Below, piece by piece: positions 31,010 through 40,047 of a stretch of 40,921 bases of DNA. The position numbers were made by a program, and so were the translations under genes. The notes under the pieces were generated by a model. It was given only the letters and a program-made list of their open reading frames with translations. It was not told the origin of the DNA and did not search any database. How positions within the stretch are numbered: the first letter of the stretch is position 1; the number at the start of each line of letters is the position of its first letter. Origin of the DNA: Candidatus Magasanikbacteria bacterium RIFOXYC2_FULL_40_16. GTDB taxonomy: Bacteria; Patescibacteriota; Patescibacteriia; Magasanikbacterales; UBA922. The stretch lies in NCBI GenBank assembly GCA_001783185.1, contig MFQY01000042.1, forward strand, positions 553 through 41,473. Direction: 5' to 3'.

Positions 31010-31780
31010 ATGACAAAAATAATCTCAGTAGTCAACCAAAAGGGAGGCGTGGGAAAAACAACCACCGCCATGAATTTGGCCGCTTTTTTAGCTGAGCTGG
31101 GCAGTTTTGTTTTGCTTGTGGATATGGACCCGCAGGCGAACGCCACCAGCGGTTTGGGACTTCAGAGAGAGGATGTGAAACACGGAATTTATGAAGCTTT
31201 GTCTGGTCAGAAACGATTTCATGATATTGTTTTTAATACCGGCCACACCGGTTTACGCATCGCGCCTGCAACTGCTAATTTAGCCGGAGCGAATATTGAA
31301 TTGGTTGATGTGGAACGCCGGGAGCATCAATTATTAGATTTATTGGAAGAAGCAAGACATGCTTACGACTATATAATTATAGACTGTCCGCCATCTTTGG
31401 GTCTTTTAACAATAAACAGTTTAGTGGCGGCGGATGAGCTTTTGATACCGGTGCAGGCGGAATATTACGCGCTTGAGGGTTTGGGACAGCTTTTGAATAC
31501 TATTCAATTGATACAGGAACATATAAAACCGGAATTAAATATTTTAGGCGCGGTTATTACCATGTTTGATAAAAGAACCAGATTGTCGGAAGATATTATG
31601 AATGAATTGTATAGATATTTTCCGGATACGATTTTTAGAAGCATTATACCAAGAACCGTCAGATTGGCGGAAGCGCCCAGTTTTGGCAAGACGATTTTAC
31701 AATATGATCCAAACGGAAAGGGAGCAAAAGCTTATGAAAGATTGGCGCGTGAAATTTTAGAAAAACACAGTAATTATTAA
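31010..31780 (+). CDS. parA: Chromosome-partitioning ATPase ParA (Soj-like)
   Basis: 256 aa from ATG 31010. Deviant Walker A QKGGVGKTTTAMN (10-22), Walker A' DMDPQANATSGLG, Walker B IIIDCPPSLG and the ParA-specific VQAEYYALEG mark the Soj/ParA type, which moves ParB-parS complexes. An earlier frame back to 30842 would translate tRNA-remnant DNA and the promoter and is rejected. parB follows after 9 bp. Confidence 0.96.
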   Translation: MTKIISVVNQKGGVGKTTTAMNLAAFLAELGSFVLLVDMDPQANATSGLGLQREDVKHGIYEALSGQKRFHDIVFNTGHTGLRIAPATANLAGANIELVDVERREHQLLDLLEEARHAYDYIIIDCPPSLGLLTINSLVAADELLIPVQAEYYALEGLGQLLNTIQLIQEHIKPELNILGAVITMFDKRTRLSEDIMNELYRYFPDTIFRSIIPRTVRLAEAPSFGKTILQYDPNGKGAKAYERLAREILEKHSNY

Positions 31781-31789
31781 TAGTAAATT

Positions 31790-32653
31790 ATGCCTTTAGG
31801 AAAAGGATTAAGTTCTTTGATACCACAAGGTGGGCTAAGAAAAACATTTAGAAGAGAAACCGGCGACAAAAATGATAATGATCATAATAGAATTTGGCAT
31901 ATTCCGCTTAGTGAAATAACACCGAATGCCGAACAGCCACGTAAAGATTTTTCCCATGAAGATCTTGAGGATTTGGTGTCTTCAGTCAAAAAACATGGCG
32001 TATTACAGCCAGTGATAGTTACGGAAAAAGAGGATGGCGGTTATGAATTGATAGCCGGAGAACGAAGATTCAGGTCTTCACAAATAGCGGGCTTGCCGAC
32101 AATTCCGGCGATTGTGCGTTCCGCGACAACTCAAGAAAAACTGGAATTGGCTTTGATAGAAAATGTGCAAAGACAGGACTTGAATCCGATTGAGGAAGGT
32201 TTCGCTTACAAGAGATTGATAGATGAATTTAATCTAACCCAGCAAGAAGTGGCTGAACAAGTGGGTAAGAGCCGTCCGGCAGTGGCAAATATGGTTCGTT
32301 TGCTTGATTTGCCTGAAGAAATCCAAAAAGCTTTGGTTGATAAAAAAATTAGCGCTGGCAAAGCCAGAGCTTTATTGGGCTTGAAAGACGAGAAAGAGCA
32401 GATGAGAGTTTTTAAGAGTGTAATTGGGGAAGAAATGACTGTGCGCGAGGTGGAGATGGAGGTTTATGGCAATCCGGAAAAATCGAGAAAAGGTTCGGTC
32501 AGGAAAGACCCGAATATTATGGCGCAGGAAGAATTGCTTGAAGATAGATTTGGGACAAAAGTGACGATTACTCAGAAAGGAAAAAATGGCGCGATTACAA
32601 TACATTTTTCATCTAAAGACGAACTAAAGCGTTTATTGCAAGAACTCGCTTAG
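31790..32653 (+). CDS. parB: Chromosome-partitioning protein ParB
   Basis: 287 aa. The N-terminal GKGLSSLIP box is the ParA-interacting peptide; IPLSEITPNAEQPRKDF, the CTP-binding AGERRFRSSQIAGL and the helix-turn-helix LTQQEVAEQVGKSRPAVANM follow. It loads on parS sites to aid segregation. No TGTTTCACGTGAAACA-like parS was found in the window. It ends one base before the convergent rel stop. Confidence 0.96.
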   Translation: MPLGKGLSSLIPQGGLRKTFRRETGDKNDNDHNRIWHIPLSEITPNAEQPRKDFSHEDLEDLVSSVKKHGVLQPVIVTEKEDGGYELIAGERRFRSSQIAGLPTIPAIVRSATTQEKLELALIENVQRQDLNPIEEGFAYKRLIDEFNLTQQEVAEQVGKSRPAVANMVRLLDLPEEIQKALVDKKISAGKARALLGLKDEKEQMRVFKSVIGEEMTVREVEMEVYGNPEKSRKGSVRKDPNIMAQEELLEDRFGTKVTITQKGKNGAITIHFSSKDELKRLLQELA

Positions 32654-32654
32654 T

Positions 32655-34130
32655 TTATTTTTTAGGCAAGACGGATTTAAGCCAGCCGGTCAGTCTGGTT
32701 TTTTTGTTTTGTGATTTTATATGATCTCTGGCTGTGTGTGTTTTGGTAAAGTCAATCCAGTCCGGGTTTGGCCCTTTTCTGTTTTTATCAACGATAATTT
32801 CTACTACATCTCCATTTTGTAACGGAGTGTCAAGACTGGCGATTTTTTCATTTATTCTGGCGCCGTTGCATCGGTTGCCGATGTCAGTATGTATATGATA
32901 AGCAAAATCAACCGGAGTGGCATATTCAGGCAAATCAATCACGTCGCCTTTAGGAGTAAAGACAAAAATTCTTGATTGTAAAAAATCAACTTTGATTTCT
33001 TCCAAGTCAGACATTTTATTTAAAATATCTTTTTGGATTTCCGCCAATTCTTTTACCCATTGTATTTCTTTGGCCGGCAGACGCGAGCCTCTTTCATCAT
33101 AATGCCAATGCGCGGCCACACCATATTCTGCTTCCTCATGCATATCATGCGTTCTGATTTGGAATTCTACCAGTTCTCCGTGTTCATCAAAAACAGTAGT
33201 GTGCAGAGATTGATAGCCGTTCGGTTTAGGTTGTGAAATATAATCTTTAATTCGGCCTTTCAGTGGTTTCCATATTTTATGGAGGATGCCAAGAGTGGCA
33301 TAACAGTCGGCGATGGTCGGCACGATTACTCTGATAGCGATAACGTCATATACTTTATCCGCGTCATTTTCTTTTCTGAGCAATTTTTTATAAAAGCTGT
33401 ATAATCTTTTATTTCTTCCTTTCAAATCAATAATTTTTATATTGGCATTGGCAAGTTCCATTTTTGACACTTCCTGTATTTTTTGCAGGGATTTTTCTTT
33501 TCCTCTTAATTTTTCTTCCATTAATTTTTTAACCCGTTCATATTCTTTCGGGTAAACATATCTGAATGCCAAATCTTCCAGTTGGCCTTTCATTTCAGCG
33601 ATTCCAAGGCGGTTGGCGATCGGGGCGTAAATTTCCAAACTTTCCAGCGCGATGCGATATCTTTTTTGTGGAGGCAGAGAATCAAGCGTTTGTAAATTAT
33701 GGATTCTGTCAGCGAATTTTATTATCATAACCCGAATGTCTTCGGCCATAGCGATAAACATTTTTCTCAGATTTTCAATATATCTTTCAACACCGCGATA
33801 TTTGAGTTTGCCCAATTTTGTGATACCTTCAACCATTTTTCTGATTTCGCTGCCGAAATTATCTTCAATTTCCTGCAAAGTTATATGTGTATCTTCCGGA
33901 ACATCGTGAAGAAGAGTGGCGGTAATAATCACAGGGTCAATGCGCATATCTGCCAAAATATGAGCAGCGGCCAATGGGTGTGTAATATAAGGTTCTTTTG
34001 ATTTTCTGAATTGTCCACGATGAGCGTCGTCGGCAAAATTAAAAGCCAAGCGGACAATATCCAAATCAGACTCAGGGCTGTAAGTCTTTATTTTTTCAAC
34101 TAGGGAGTCAATTGTCTGTTTTTCTCTCAT
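32655..34130 (-). CDS. rel: Rel/SpoT (p)ppGpp synthetase-hydrolase lacking ACT
   Basis: 491 aa. HD hydrolase domain (about 25-180, LLHDVPEDT), synthetase domain (about 230-350, GRIKDYISQPKPNGYQSLHT) and a TGS domain (about 385-450, VFTPKGDVIDLPEYATPVDFA). It ends there, without the helical, zinc-finger and ACT regions of full-length Rel (over 700 aa). It would make and degrade (p)ppGpp; loss of the regulatory end may weaken ribosome sensing. Confidence 0.94.
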   Translation of the reverse strand: MREKQTIDSLVEKIKTYSPESDLDIVRLAFNFADDAHRGQFRKSKEPYITHPLAAAHILADMRIDPVIITATLLHDVPEDTHITLQEIEDNFGSEIRKMVEGITKLGKLKYRGVERYIENLRKMFIAMAEDIRVMIIKFADRIHNLQTLDSLPPQKRYRIALESLEIYAPIANRLGIAEMKGQLEDLAFRYVYPKEYERVKKLMEEKLRGKEKSLQKIQEVSKMELANANIKIIDLKGRNKRLYSFYKKLLRKENDADKVYDVIAIRVIVPTIADCYATLGILHKIWKPLKGRIKDYISQPKPNGYQSLHTTVFDEHGELVEFQIRTHDMHEEAEYGVAAHWHYDERGSRLPAKEIQWVKELAEIQKDILNKMSDLEEIKVDFLQSRIFVFTPKGDVIDLPEYATPVDFAYHIHTDIGNRCNGARINEKIASLDTPLQNGDVVEIIVDKNRKGPNPDWIDFTKTHTARDHIKSQNKKTRLTGWLKSVLPKK

Positions 34131-34139
34131 AATTAAATT

Positions 34140-34228
34140 TAGCTTTTTAGCTTGTAGCTTTTTAGGGTACGAACAATCAAATAATTAATTCAATATCACC
34201 TAATAAGCTAAAAAGCTAATAAGCTACA
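34140..34228. repeat. Inverted AGCTTTTTAGC repeat upstream of rel
   Basis: TAGCTTTTTAGCTTGTAGC words at 34140-34165 are inverted at 34199-34228 (CTAATAAGCTAAAAAGC), able to fold across the rel leader. Related to the words before aspS. Confidence 0.65.
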
Positions 34229-34281
34229 GCTTGGTTTATACTTTATATCCTTTTTCGTCTTTTGGCAAGACCGGCTCTCCT

Positions 34282-34313
34282 AAAATAAAACCCCCTCGAC
34301 TAAGTCGGGGGGT
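34282..34313 (-). terminator. topA terminator
   Basis: On the minus strand ACCCCCCGACT and the inverse TCGAGGGGGT pair and are followed by TTTTATTTT, just after the topA stop. The core again contains the CGACTnAGTCG hairpin word. Confidence 0.85.
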
Positions 34314-34320
34314 CTGGATG

Positions 34321-36855
34321 TTATTTTTTCTTTTTCTTTTTGGCTTTCTTTTCTTCAATCAATCTAAGTGCCAGCTCAAGCGTCATTTCCTCTGGCTGGG
34401 TGTCTTTTGGTATGGGAGCAAAAGTTCTCGTACCGTTTGAGATATAAGGTCCGTAAGGTCCATCAAGCACTTGTATCGATTTTTTAGTTTTCGGGTCTTC
34501 ACCTAATTCTTTTAAGATTGAAGCTTTTTTTCTGGTTCGGGTTTTCTTTTCCTGGGCGTAGAGTTCTTTAGCTTCTTCCAGTGTTATCGTCAATATATCT
34601 TTATCTTTTGGTATGGATCGGTAGTCTTCACCTTTTTTAAGGTATGGGCCGAAACGGCCTACGCTGGCGGTAATTTTTCCCCCGTCAATTTCCCCGATGT
34701 TTAGAGGGAACGAAATGATTTTTTTTGCCTGTTCCGCGTTTATATTATCAATATTAACACTGGCTCCAATGGGGAGTTTTTTTGGCCCATAAGTTAAGGA
34801 TACTTTTTTGGCTTTTTTCTTTTCATCATCTTCTCCCAGTTGTAAATAAGGGCCGAATCGTCCGGTTCTTTGGGTTATATCTTTTCCGGTGGCCTCATCA
34901 GTGTAAATCACTTGTGGTCCGGATGGTTTTGACAGCAATTCCATGGCTGATTCTATATTTAAATCCGCCGGCGCCAGTGAATCGGACAGGGAACAAGTAT
35001 TATTTTCGCCACCCGCTCCTCTTTGCAAGTAAGGACCATACTTACCTGATCTGATGATTATTTCCTGATTGGTATTTTTGTCTTTGCCGACCACGATATC
35101 GGGATAGGTCTCATCTTGTGAGGCTTTTTCAATATGGCTGTGAAATTTTTCTTTATAAAATTCTTTTATATAAGGATGCCATTTTTCTTTTCCAATGGCA
35201 ATTTTATCCAAGTCATCCTCCATTTTAGAAGTAAAATTTACATTGACAAGATTGTCAAAATATTTTTGCAGATAATAATCAACAATCATGGCGGTATATG
35301 TCGGAATTAAAGCGTTATTGATTTTTATGACATAATCTCTTTCAACAATTGTGTCTAAGATTGTCGCGTAAGTTGAAGGGCGTCCGACACCTTCGGATTC
35401 CAATTTTTTGATTAAAGACGCTTCTGTATATCTTGCCGGAGGTTGAGTGATGTGTCCGTCAGGCTTAACCGATTGCGCTTCCACAACTTGTTTTTCTTTC
35501 AGGTTTGGCAGGGTGATTTCTTGGTTTTCCAATTGCGCTTCCGGATCGTCGCTTCCTTCCACATAAGCGCGTAGATATCCGGCAAATTCAATTTTTTTGC
35601 CTTTAGCTTCAAAAATCGCTTTTTCCACTTCTATTTTTACATTTAAACTTATCATCTGGGCGCTTTTCATTTGTGAAGCCACGGTTCTTTTCCAGATTAA
35701 ATCGTATAACGCGCTTTCTCCGCCGTCCACTTCTTTTTGTACCTGGCTAGGATGTTTGAAAATACTGCCGGCCGGACGAATTGCTTCGTGGGCTTCTTGG
35801 GCAAGTTTTGATTTTGATTGATAATTTTTTATTTCTTCGCTGACATATTCTTTGCCGAATTCCGCGGCCGCTTCTCGAGCGGCGTTGATTGCTTGTGAGG
35901 AAAGACTTACAGAATCGGTGCGCATGTAAGTTATATAACCATTTTCATAAAGAGATTGAGCGGTTCGCATAGTTTGTTTCGCGCTCCAACCTAATTTTCT
36001 ATGCGCTTCTTGTTGTAAAGTGGAGGTAATAAAAGGCGGGTAGGGGTGGGTCTGATAAGGCTTTTCGCTGATTTCAGAAATAGTCCACGGCTTGGATGTC
36101 AAAAGTTTTTCTGCCAATTCTTTAGCTTGTTTTTCACCCAGTAAAATAAAATTTTCCGGTTTTTTTAGTTTTCCGTTATCTGAATCAAAGTCTTTGCCGG
36201 CGGGAATCGGTTTAGTCTCGTATTCAGTTAATTTTGCTTCAAATTTTTCATTACTGGAAGACAAAATCGCCAACAAATCAAAGTACTCGCTGGATTTGAA
36301 TTTTGCTCTTTCCAATTCTTTTTCCACGATTAAATGCACGGCTACCGATTGCACTCTTCCTGCGGATAATCCGTATCTGACTTTTTTCCATAAAAGGGGG
36401 GACAATTCGTAGCCGACAAGCCTGTCTAAAACACGGCGCGCCTGTTGCGCGTCCACCAGGTTTATATCAAGTCCACGCGGGTTTTTAATGGCGTCTTCTA
36501 TCGCGGTTTTGGTGATTTCATGAAATACCAGCCGTTTCACTTTTTCCGGTTTTATTTTTAGAAGCTCCGCCAGGTGCCATGAAATCGCTTCTCCTTCGCG
36601 GTCCTCATCAGTCGCGAATAGGATTTCATCGGCGTCTTTGGCTAGTTTTTTAAGTTCTGCGACTTTTTTCTTTTTCCCGCTCGGTATTTCATACATCGGT
36701 TCAAAAGTGCCGTCTTCTATATTTATGCCCATAGAGCTTTTTGGCAGATCTCGGACATGCCCAAAAGAAGACTCCACTTTGAAGCCGTTTCCCAGGAATT
36801 TTGTGATGGTTTTAGCCTTTGTCGGGCTCTCCACGATTACGAGTTTGTTTGCCAT
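34321..36855 (-). CDS. topA: DNA topoisomerase I
   Basis: 844 aa type IA enzyme relaxing negative supercoils. TOPRIM (KLVIVESPTKAKTI at the N-terminus, ATDEDREGEAISWH at 81-95) and the catalytic Tyr310 in GYITYMRTDSVS are present. The C-terminus has no zinc fingers but four G(R/K)(F/Y)GPY repeats (GKYGPYLQRG, GRFGPYLQLG, GRFGPYLKKG, GPYGPYISNG) and a poly-Lys end. Its promoter lies in the end of folC and leaves a leader of about 7 nt. Confidence 0.97.
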   Translation of the reverse strand: MANKLVIVESPTKAKTITKFLGNGFKVESSFGHVRDLPKSSMGINIEDGTFEPMYEIPSGKKKKVAELKKLAKDADEILFATDEDREGEAISWHLAELLKIKPEKVKRLVFHEITKTAIEDAIKNPRGLDINLVDAQQARRVLDRLVGYELSPLLWKKVRYGLSAGRVQSVAVHLIVEKELERAKFKSSEYFDLLAILSSSNEKFEAKLTEYETKPIPAGKDFDSDNGKLKKPENFILLGEKQAKELAEKLLTSKPWTISEISEKPYQTHPYPPFITSTLQQEAHRKLGWSAKQTMRTAQSLYENGYITYMRTDSVSLSSQAINAAREAAAEFGKEYVSEEIKNYQSKSKLAQEAHEAIRPAGSIFKHPSQVQKEVDGGESALYDLIWKRTVASQMKSAQMISLNVKIEVEKAIFEAKGKKIEFAGYLRAYVEGSDDPEAQLENQEITLPNLKEKQVVEAQSVKPDGHITQPPARYTEASLIKKLESEGVGRPSTYATILDTIVERDYVIKINNALIPTYTAMIVDYYLQKYFDNLVNVNFTSKMEDDLDKIAIGKEKWHPYIKEFYKEKFHSHIEKASQDETYPDIVVGKDKNTNQEIIIRSGKYGPYLQRGAGGENNTCSLSDSLAPADLNIESAMELLSKPSGPQVIYTDEATGKDITQRTGRFGPYLQLGEDDEKKKAKKVSLTYGPKKLPIGASVNIDNINAEQAKKIISFPLNIGEIDGGKITASVGRFGPYLKKGEDYRSIPKDKDILTITLEEAKELYAQEKKTRTRKKASILKELGEDPKTKKSIQVLDGPYGPYISNGTRTFAPIPKDTQPEEMTLELALRLIEEKKAKKKKKK

Positions 36856-36868
36856 AGATAATTGGTTC

Positions 36869-36897
36869 AGTCTAGCTGATTATTTGATTTTTGTCAA
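36869..36897 (-). promoter_or_regulatory. topA promoter within the folC 3' end
   Basis: Minus-strand TTGACA (36897-36892), a 17-bp spacer and TAGACT (36874-36869). The start is predicted near 36862, seven bases before the ATG. Confidence 0.7.
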
Positions 36898-38328
36898 CCC
36901 CGCCTTCTGCGGGACAAGCCCTCGCCATGTTGCGGACAACATTGGTCTGATTTCTCCGCTTAAAAATATTGAACCGGTGATAAGTAGTATATCATTTTTT
37001 TTGATTTTTTTCATGGACCACGCCAGCGCGTCTTTGGGTTGGAGAAAAATTTCCGATTGTTTTTGCAGATTATTTTTTGCGAATTCTTTTTTTATGGTTG
37101 CCGGGTTGGCGGTTTTACGAAAGAGATTGGCGGTATTTCTGGTGATGGAAATTGATTTTGGCTTTAATTCTGATAAGGTCATAACCATTTTACTCCATTT
37201 TTTATTATCGGAAAAGCCAACCAAGATATGCACACCCCTTTTTTCTTTTTTAACCAATTCTTTAATAAAATTGGCGGTGGAATTAATTTTATCTTCATTA
37301 TGCGCGCCGTCCAAGATAATTTTATTATGAAATAATTCCAGACGCATTATTTGTTTGGTATTTAGCAGGGCTTTTTTTATAATAGAATTTTTTATGTTCA
37401 AGGATTGGGCTATTTCAATGGCGAGAATTGCATTTTCTATCTGATGTCTGCCTGGAGCCTTTATTTGATATTTTTCATTTTTATACTTAAAAGTACTGCC
37501 GTTTAATCCGTAATCCGTCCCGACCGCGGTCGAGTCCCGACCGCGGTCGAGTCCCGACCGCGGTCGATGATCCTCGATTGTCGCAAATCGGGAGATCCTC
37601 GATTGTCGCAAATCGGGATAATCCGTAATTTTGTTTAATTCTGTTTTTTGTTTTTTCGCTTCCGCCTCTATTATCTTTAATATTTTTTTATCTTTTTCCG
37701 CAGTAAATACTTTACAGCCGGTTTTGATGATGCCGGCTTTTTCGCGGGCGATATCCGCTTTTGTCGGGCCGATAAGTTCTTCGTGATCCAGACCGACATT
37801 CGTGATAATCGCTATATCGGTTTTAGGTATGACATTGGTTGAATCAAAACGACCGCCACAGCCCGCTTCTATTACCGCCCATTCAACTTTATTTTGGGCA
37901 AAATAGAGCAGACCGATGGCGGTCAGAATTTCTGAATAGGAGATTATACTATAGCGGCCGATTCGGATGTGTTTTTCCAAAGCGATTTTTATTTTATTTA
38001 TTATATCGACAAATTCTTTATTGGACATTTTTTGAGCGCCGATTTTCCAACGCTCGGTTATTTTGGTCGGGTGGGGGGATTGCATACTTCCCGTCTTATT
38101 TCCGGCTGTTTCTAGAATGGAATGAAGAAAAGCCGTCATGGAGCCTTTCCCACTGGTGCCGGTTATATGTATATAGTGTGGTATTTTATTTTGTGGATTT
38201 CCCAATATTCCCAAAAAATAATTCAGCCTGTCTAAGCATAGCCGGGAGCGTTTGGTTCCAGGCGATGATTCTTTAAGGGAGATATTTATAAGTGAAATTA
38301 AAAATTGTTCGGCTTCTTTAAAATTCAT
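36880..38328 (-). CDS. folC: Folylpolyglutamate/dihydrofolate synthase with repeat insert
   Basis: 482 aa Mur-ligase-fold enzyme that adds glutamate to folate. P-loop HITGTSGKGSMTAFLHSI, GCGGRFDSTNVI, ITNVGLDHEELIGPTKADIA, PGRHQIENAILA and LDGAHNEDK are in order. Residues around 235-275 are an insert encoded by tandem repeats (37515-37618), between a normal KITDYP and TDYGLN. The protein is about 50 aa longer than usual. It starts 4 bp after dprA. Confidence 0.9.
   Translation of the reverse strand: MNFKEAEQFLISLINISLKESSPGTKRSRLCLDRLNYFLGILGNPQNKIPHYIHITGTSGKGSMTAFLHSILETAGNKTGSMQSPHPTKITERWKIGAQKMSNKEFVDIINKIKIALEKHIRIGRYSIISYSEILTAIGLLYFAQNKVEWAVIEAGCGGRFDSTNVIPKTDIAIITNVGLDHEELIGPTKADIAREKAGIIKTGCKVFTAEKDKKILKIIEAEAKKQKTELNKITDYPDLRQSRISRFATIEDHRPRSGLDRGRDSTAVGTDYGLNGSTFKYKNEKYQIKAPGRHQIENAILAIEIAQSLNIKNSIIKKALLNTKQIMRLELFHNKIILDGAHNEDKINSTANFIKELVKKEKRGVHILVGFSDNKKWSKMVMTLSELKPKSISITRNTANLFRKTANPATIKKEFAKNNLQKQSEIFLQPKDALAWSMKKIKKNDILLITGSIFLSGEIRPMLSATWRGLVPQKAGLTKIK
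37504..37629. repeat. Tandem repeats inserted in folC
   Basis: Three copies of a 17-bp unit (GTCCCGACCGCGGTCGA, itself containing the CGACCGCGGTCG palindrome) are followed by two copies of a 25-bp unit around TCCTCGATTGTCGCAAAT. The whole is bordered by identical 11-bp words TAATCCGTAAT at 37504-37514 and 37619-37629. Confidence 0.85.
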
Positions 38329-38331
38329 ATT

Positions 38332-39420
38332 TTAAGCGCATAAAACAAACATCATTGAACCAAGGTTTTTTATCTTACCAGATAATTCCAATAATGCAAG
38401 CGATCCGCTTACGGCGTTACCGGGTAGACCGCTTTTTTTGACAATCTCGTCTATGTGTATCGGTTCCTGGGATAATATTGAAAGAATTGTTTGTTCGGCG
38501 TCATTGGTCTGCCCATTCACAGGCTGACTGGTTATACGTATTTTTTTAAGGTTATTTGGGATGTTTAGCACACTTATTATATCTTCCGCCTCTGTGGTTA
38601 GATGACAGCCTGTTTTTAATAGTTTATTTACGCCAGTTGAGTTGGGAGAGGTGATATTTTGTGGAATGGCAAACACCTCGCGGCCGTCGTCAAGAGCGCA
38701 TTGAGCGGTTATAAGAGCGCCTGATTTTTCCGCGCCTTCTATTACCAAAGTGCCTAAGCTCATGCCGGCGACGATGCGGTTTCTTTCCGGAAAAGTATGG
38801 CGGTCAGGTTCGGTCCCGGGGGGATATTCTGATATTAGAGCTCCGCCGGATTCAATGATTTTTTCCGATAAATGTTTGTGACAATCGGGATAAACATTAT
38901 TTTTGTTTATTCCGCAACCCAGCACGGCGATTGTTCTTCCGCCGGCTTCAAGCGCCGATGAATGGGCGATGCCGTCAATCCCGAGCGCCAGTCCGCTGAT
39001 AATTGTTAAACCGGCTCCGGATAACTTAAATGCCAAATTTTGCGCGATTTGTTTTCCGTAGGGGCTGTATTTTCTTGGTCCGACAATCGCCAGCGGGTAA
39101 TTGATTTTTTCCAAATTTCCTCTGACAAATAAGCAGAATGGCGGATCATATATTTCTTTTAAAAGCGGGGGATAATCATCATCATCTCGCGTTATACAGC
39201 GGATTTGTTCAGCTTCAAGTGTTTGCAGTATTTTTTCTTCACTAACATCTTTTCTCCATTTTAAAAAATCATTTATCGTGTTATCGCGCCAGTTAAGTTT
39301 TTTTAAGTCTTCAAATTCCGTTTGCCAGACATTTTCTAAATTATAAAACGCTCCCAATAAATCTTGGTAGCGTTTGATGTTCATTTTAGGATAATGGGCG
39401 AGCAGAATTTCTTTTTTCAT
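38332..39420 (-). CDS. dprA: DNA-processing protein DprA
   Basis: 362 aa. Rossmann-like core: GPRKYSPYGKQIAQNLA, GLTIISGLALGIDGIAHSSA, TIAVLGCGINKNNVYP and ERNRIVAGMSLGTLVIEG. A C-terminal winged helix (about 295-355) follows. DprA protects incoming single strands and loads RecA during natural transformation. Its operon mates are pth upstream and folC downstream. Confidence 0.95.
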   Translation of the reverse strand: MKKEILLAHYPKMNIKRYQDLLGAFYNLENVWQTEFEDLKKLNWRDNTINDFLKWRKDVSEEKILQTLEAEQIRCITRDDDDYPPLLKEIYDPPFCLFVRGNLEKINYPLAIVGPRKYSPYGKQIAQNLAFKLSGAGLTIISGLALGIDGIAHSSALEAGGRTIAVLGCGINKNNVYPDCHKHLSEKIIESGGALISEYPPGTEPDRHTFPERNRIVAGMSLGTLVIEGAEKSGALITAQCALDDGREVFAIPQNITSPNSTGVNKLLKTGCHLTTEAEDIISVLNIPNNLKKIRITSQPVNGQTNDAEQTILSILSQEPIHIDEIVKKSGLPGNAVSGSLALLELSGKIKNLGSMMFVLCA

Positions 39421-39429
39421 ACGCCTGAT

Positions 39430-39972
39430 TTATAACAAACGGAGGACTTCTTCTTTGGCGGAGACTAGCGTTTTTTCCAAAGTTCTTTTTTCAAATAAGC
39501 CGAATTTGTCTAAAACAAATTTAGAAATATTTTTCATTTTTTTTTCGTTGGCGGACGCGATGCCGACCCGCACCCTGTGAAAATTCTGGCTTTTAATATA
39601 TTCCATAATTGATTTAACTCCGTTATGTCCGGCAGGCCCGCGGTCCAGTTGGGATTTTATCTGCCCCAGCGGTAAATCTTTATCATCGTGGACGACGATA
39701 ATATCCCGGCTGGTTATCTTGTAAAAATGAGCGATAAGCTGGACAGCTTGCCCCGATTGATTCATATAAGTCATCGGTCTCGCGAGAATTATTTTTTCGC
39801 CATTGATAACACATCCGCATATTTCCGCATTGAATTTTTTGCTTAGCTCCCAAGATTTGGCGCCGTATTTTTCCAATTCTTTTTTTAAGCAATCCAAAAC
39901 CATGAAGCCGACATTGTGGCGGGTTTTTTCATATTTTTTTCCCGGATTGCCTAATCCCACAACCAATTTCAT
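39430..39972 (-). CDS. pth: Peptidyl-tRNA hydrolase
   Basis: 180 aa. MKLVVGLGNPGKKYEKTRHNVGF includes Asn9 and the catalytic His19; RPMTYMNQSG, HDDKDLPLG and GHNGVKSI complete the active site. It frees peptides from prematurely dropped tRNA. Confidence 0.97.
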   Translation of the reverse strand: MKLVVGLGNPGKKYEKTRHNVGFMVLDCLKKELEKYGAKSWELSKKFNAEICGCVINGEKIILARPMTYMNQSGQAVQLIAHFYKITSRDIIVVHDDKDLPLGQIKSQLDRGPAGHNGVKSIMEYIKSQNFHRVRVGIASANEKKMKNISKFVLDKFGLFEKRTLEKTLVSAKEEVLRLL

Positions 39973-40015
39973 ATATTTTTATTAAATTTAATTTATATTT
40001 TTATTTATGTTTTAC

Positions 40016-40047
40016 TATTGGCTCTGAACTATGAACTATTGGCTATT
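40016..40047. repeat. AGCCAATAGTTC spacer repeat, copy 5
   Basis: TATTGGCTCTGAACTATGAACTATTGGCTAT fills the der-pth spacer, in the same word family as four spacers on the plus-strand operons. Confidence 0.7.

Noticed and set aside
31790-32653. parS site near parAB
   Set aside because: No sequence close to TGTTTCACGTGAAACA was found.
37515-37618. CRISPR-like tandem in folC
   Set aside because: The units are contiguous with no spacers and lie inside a coding frame.
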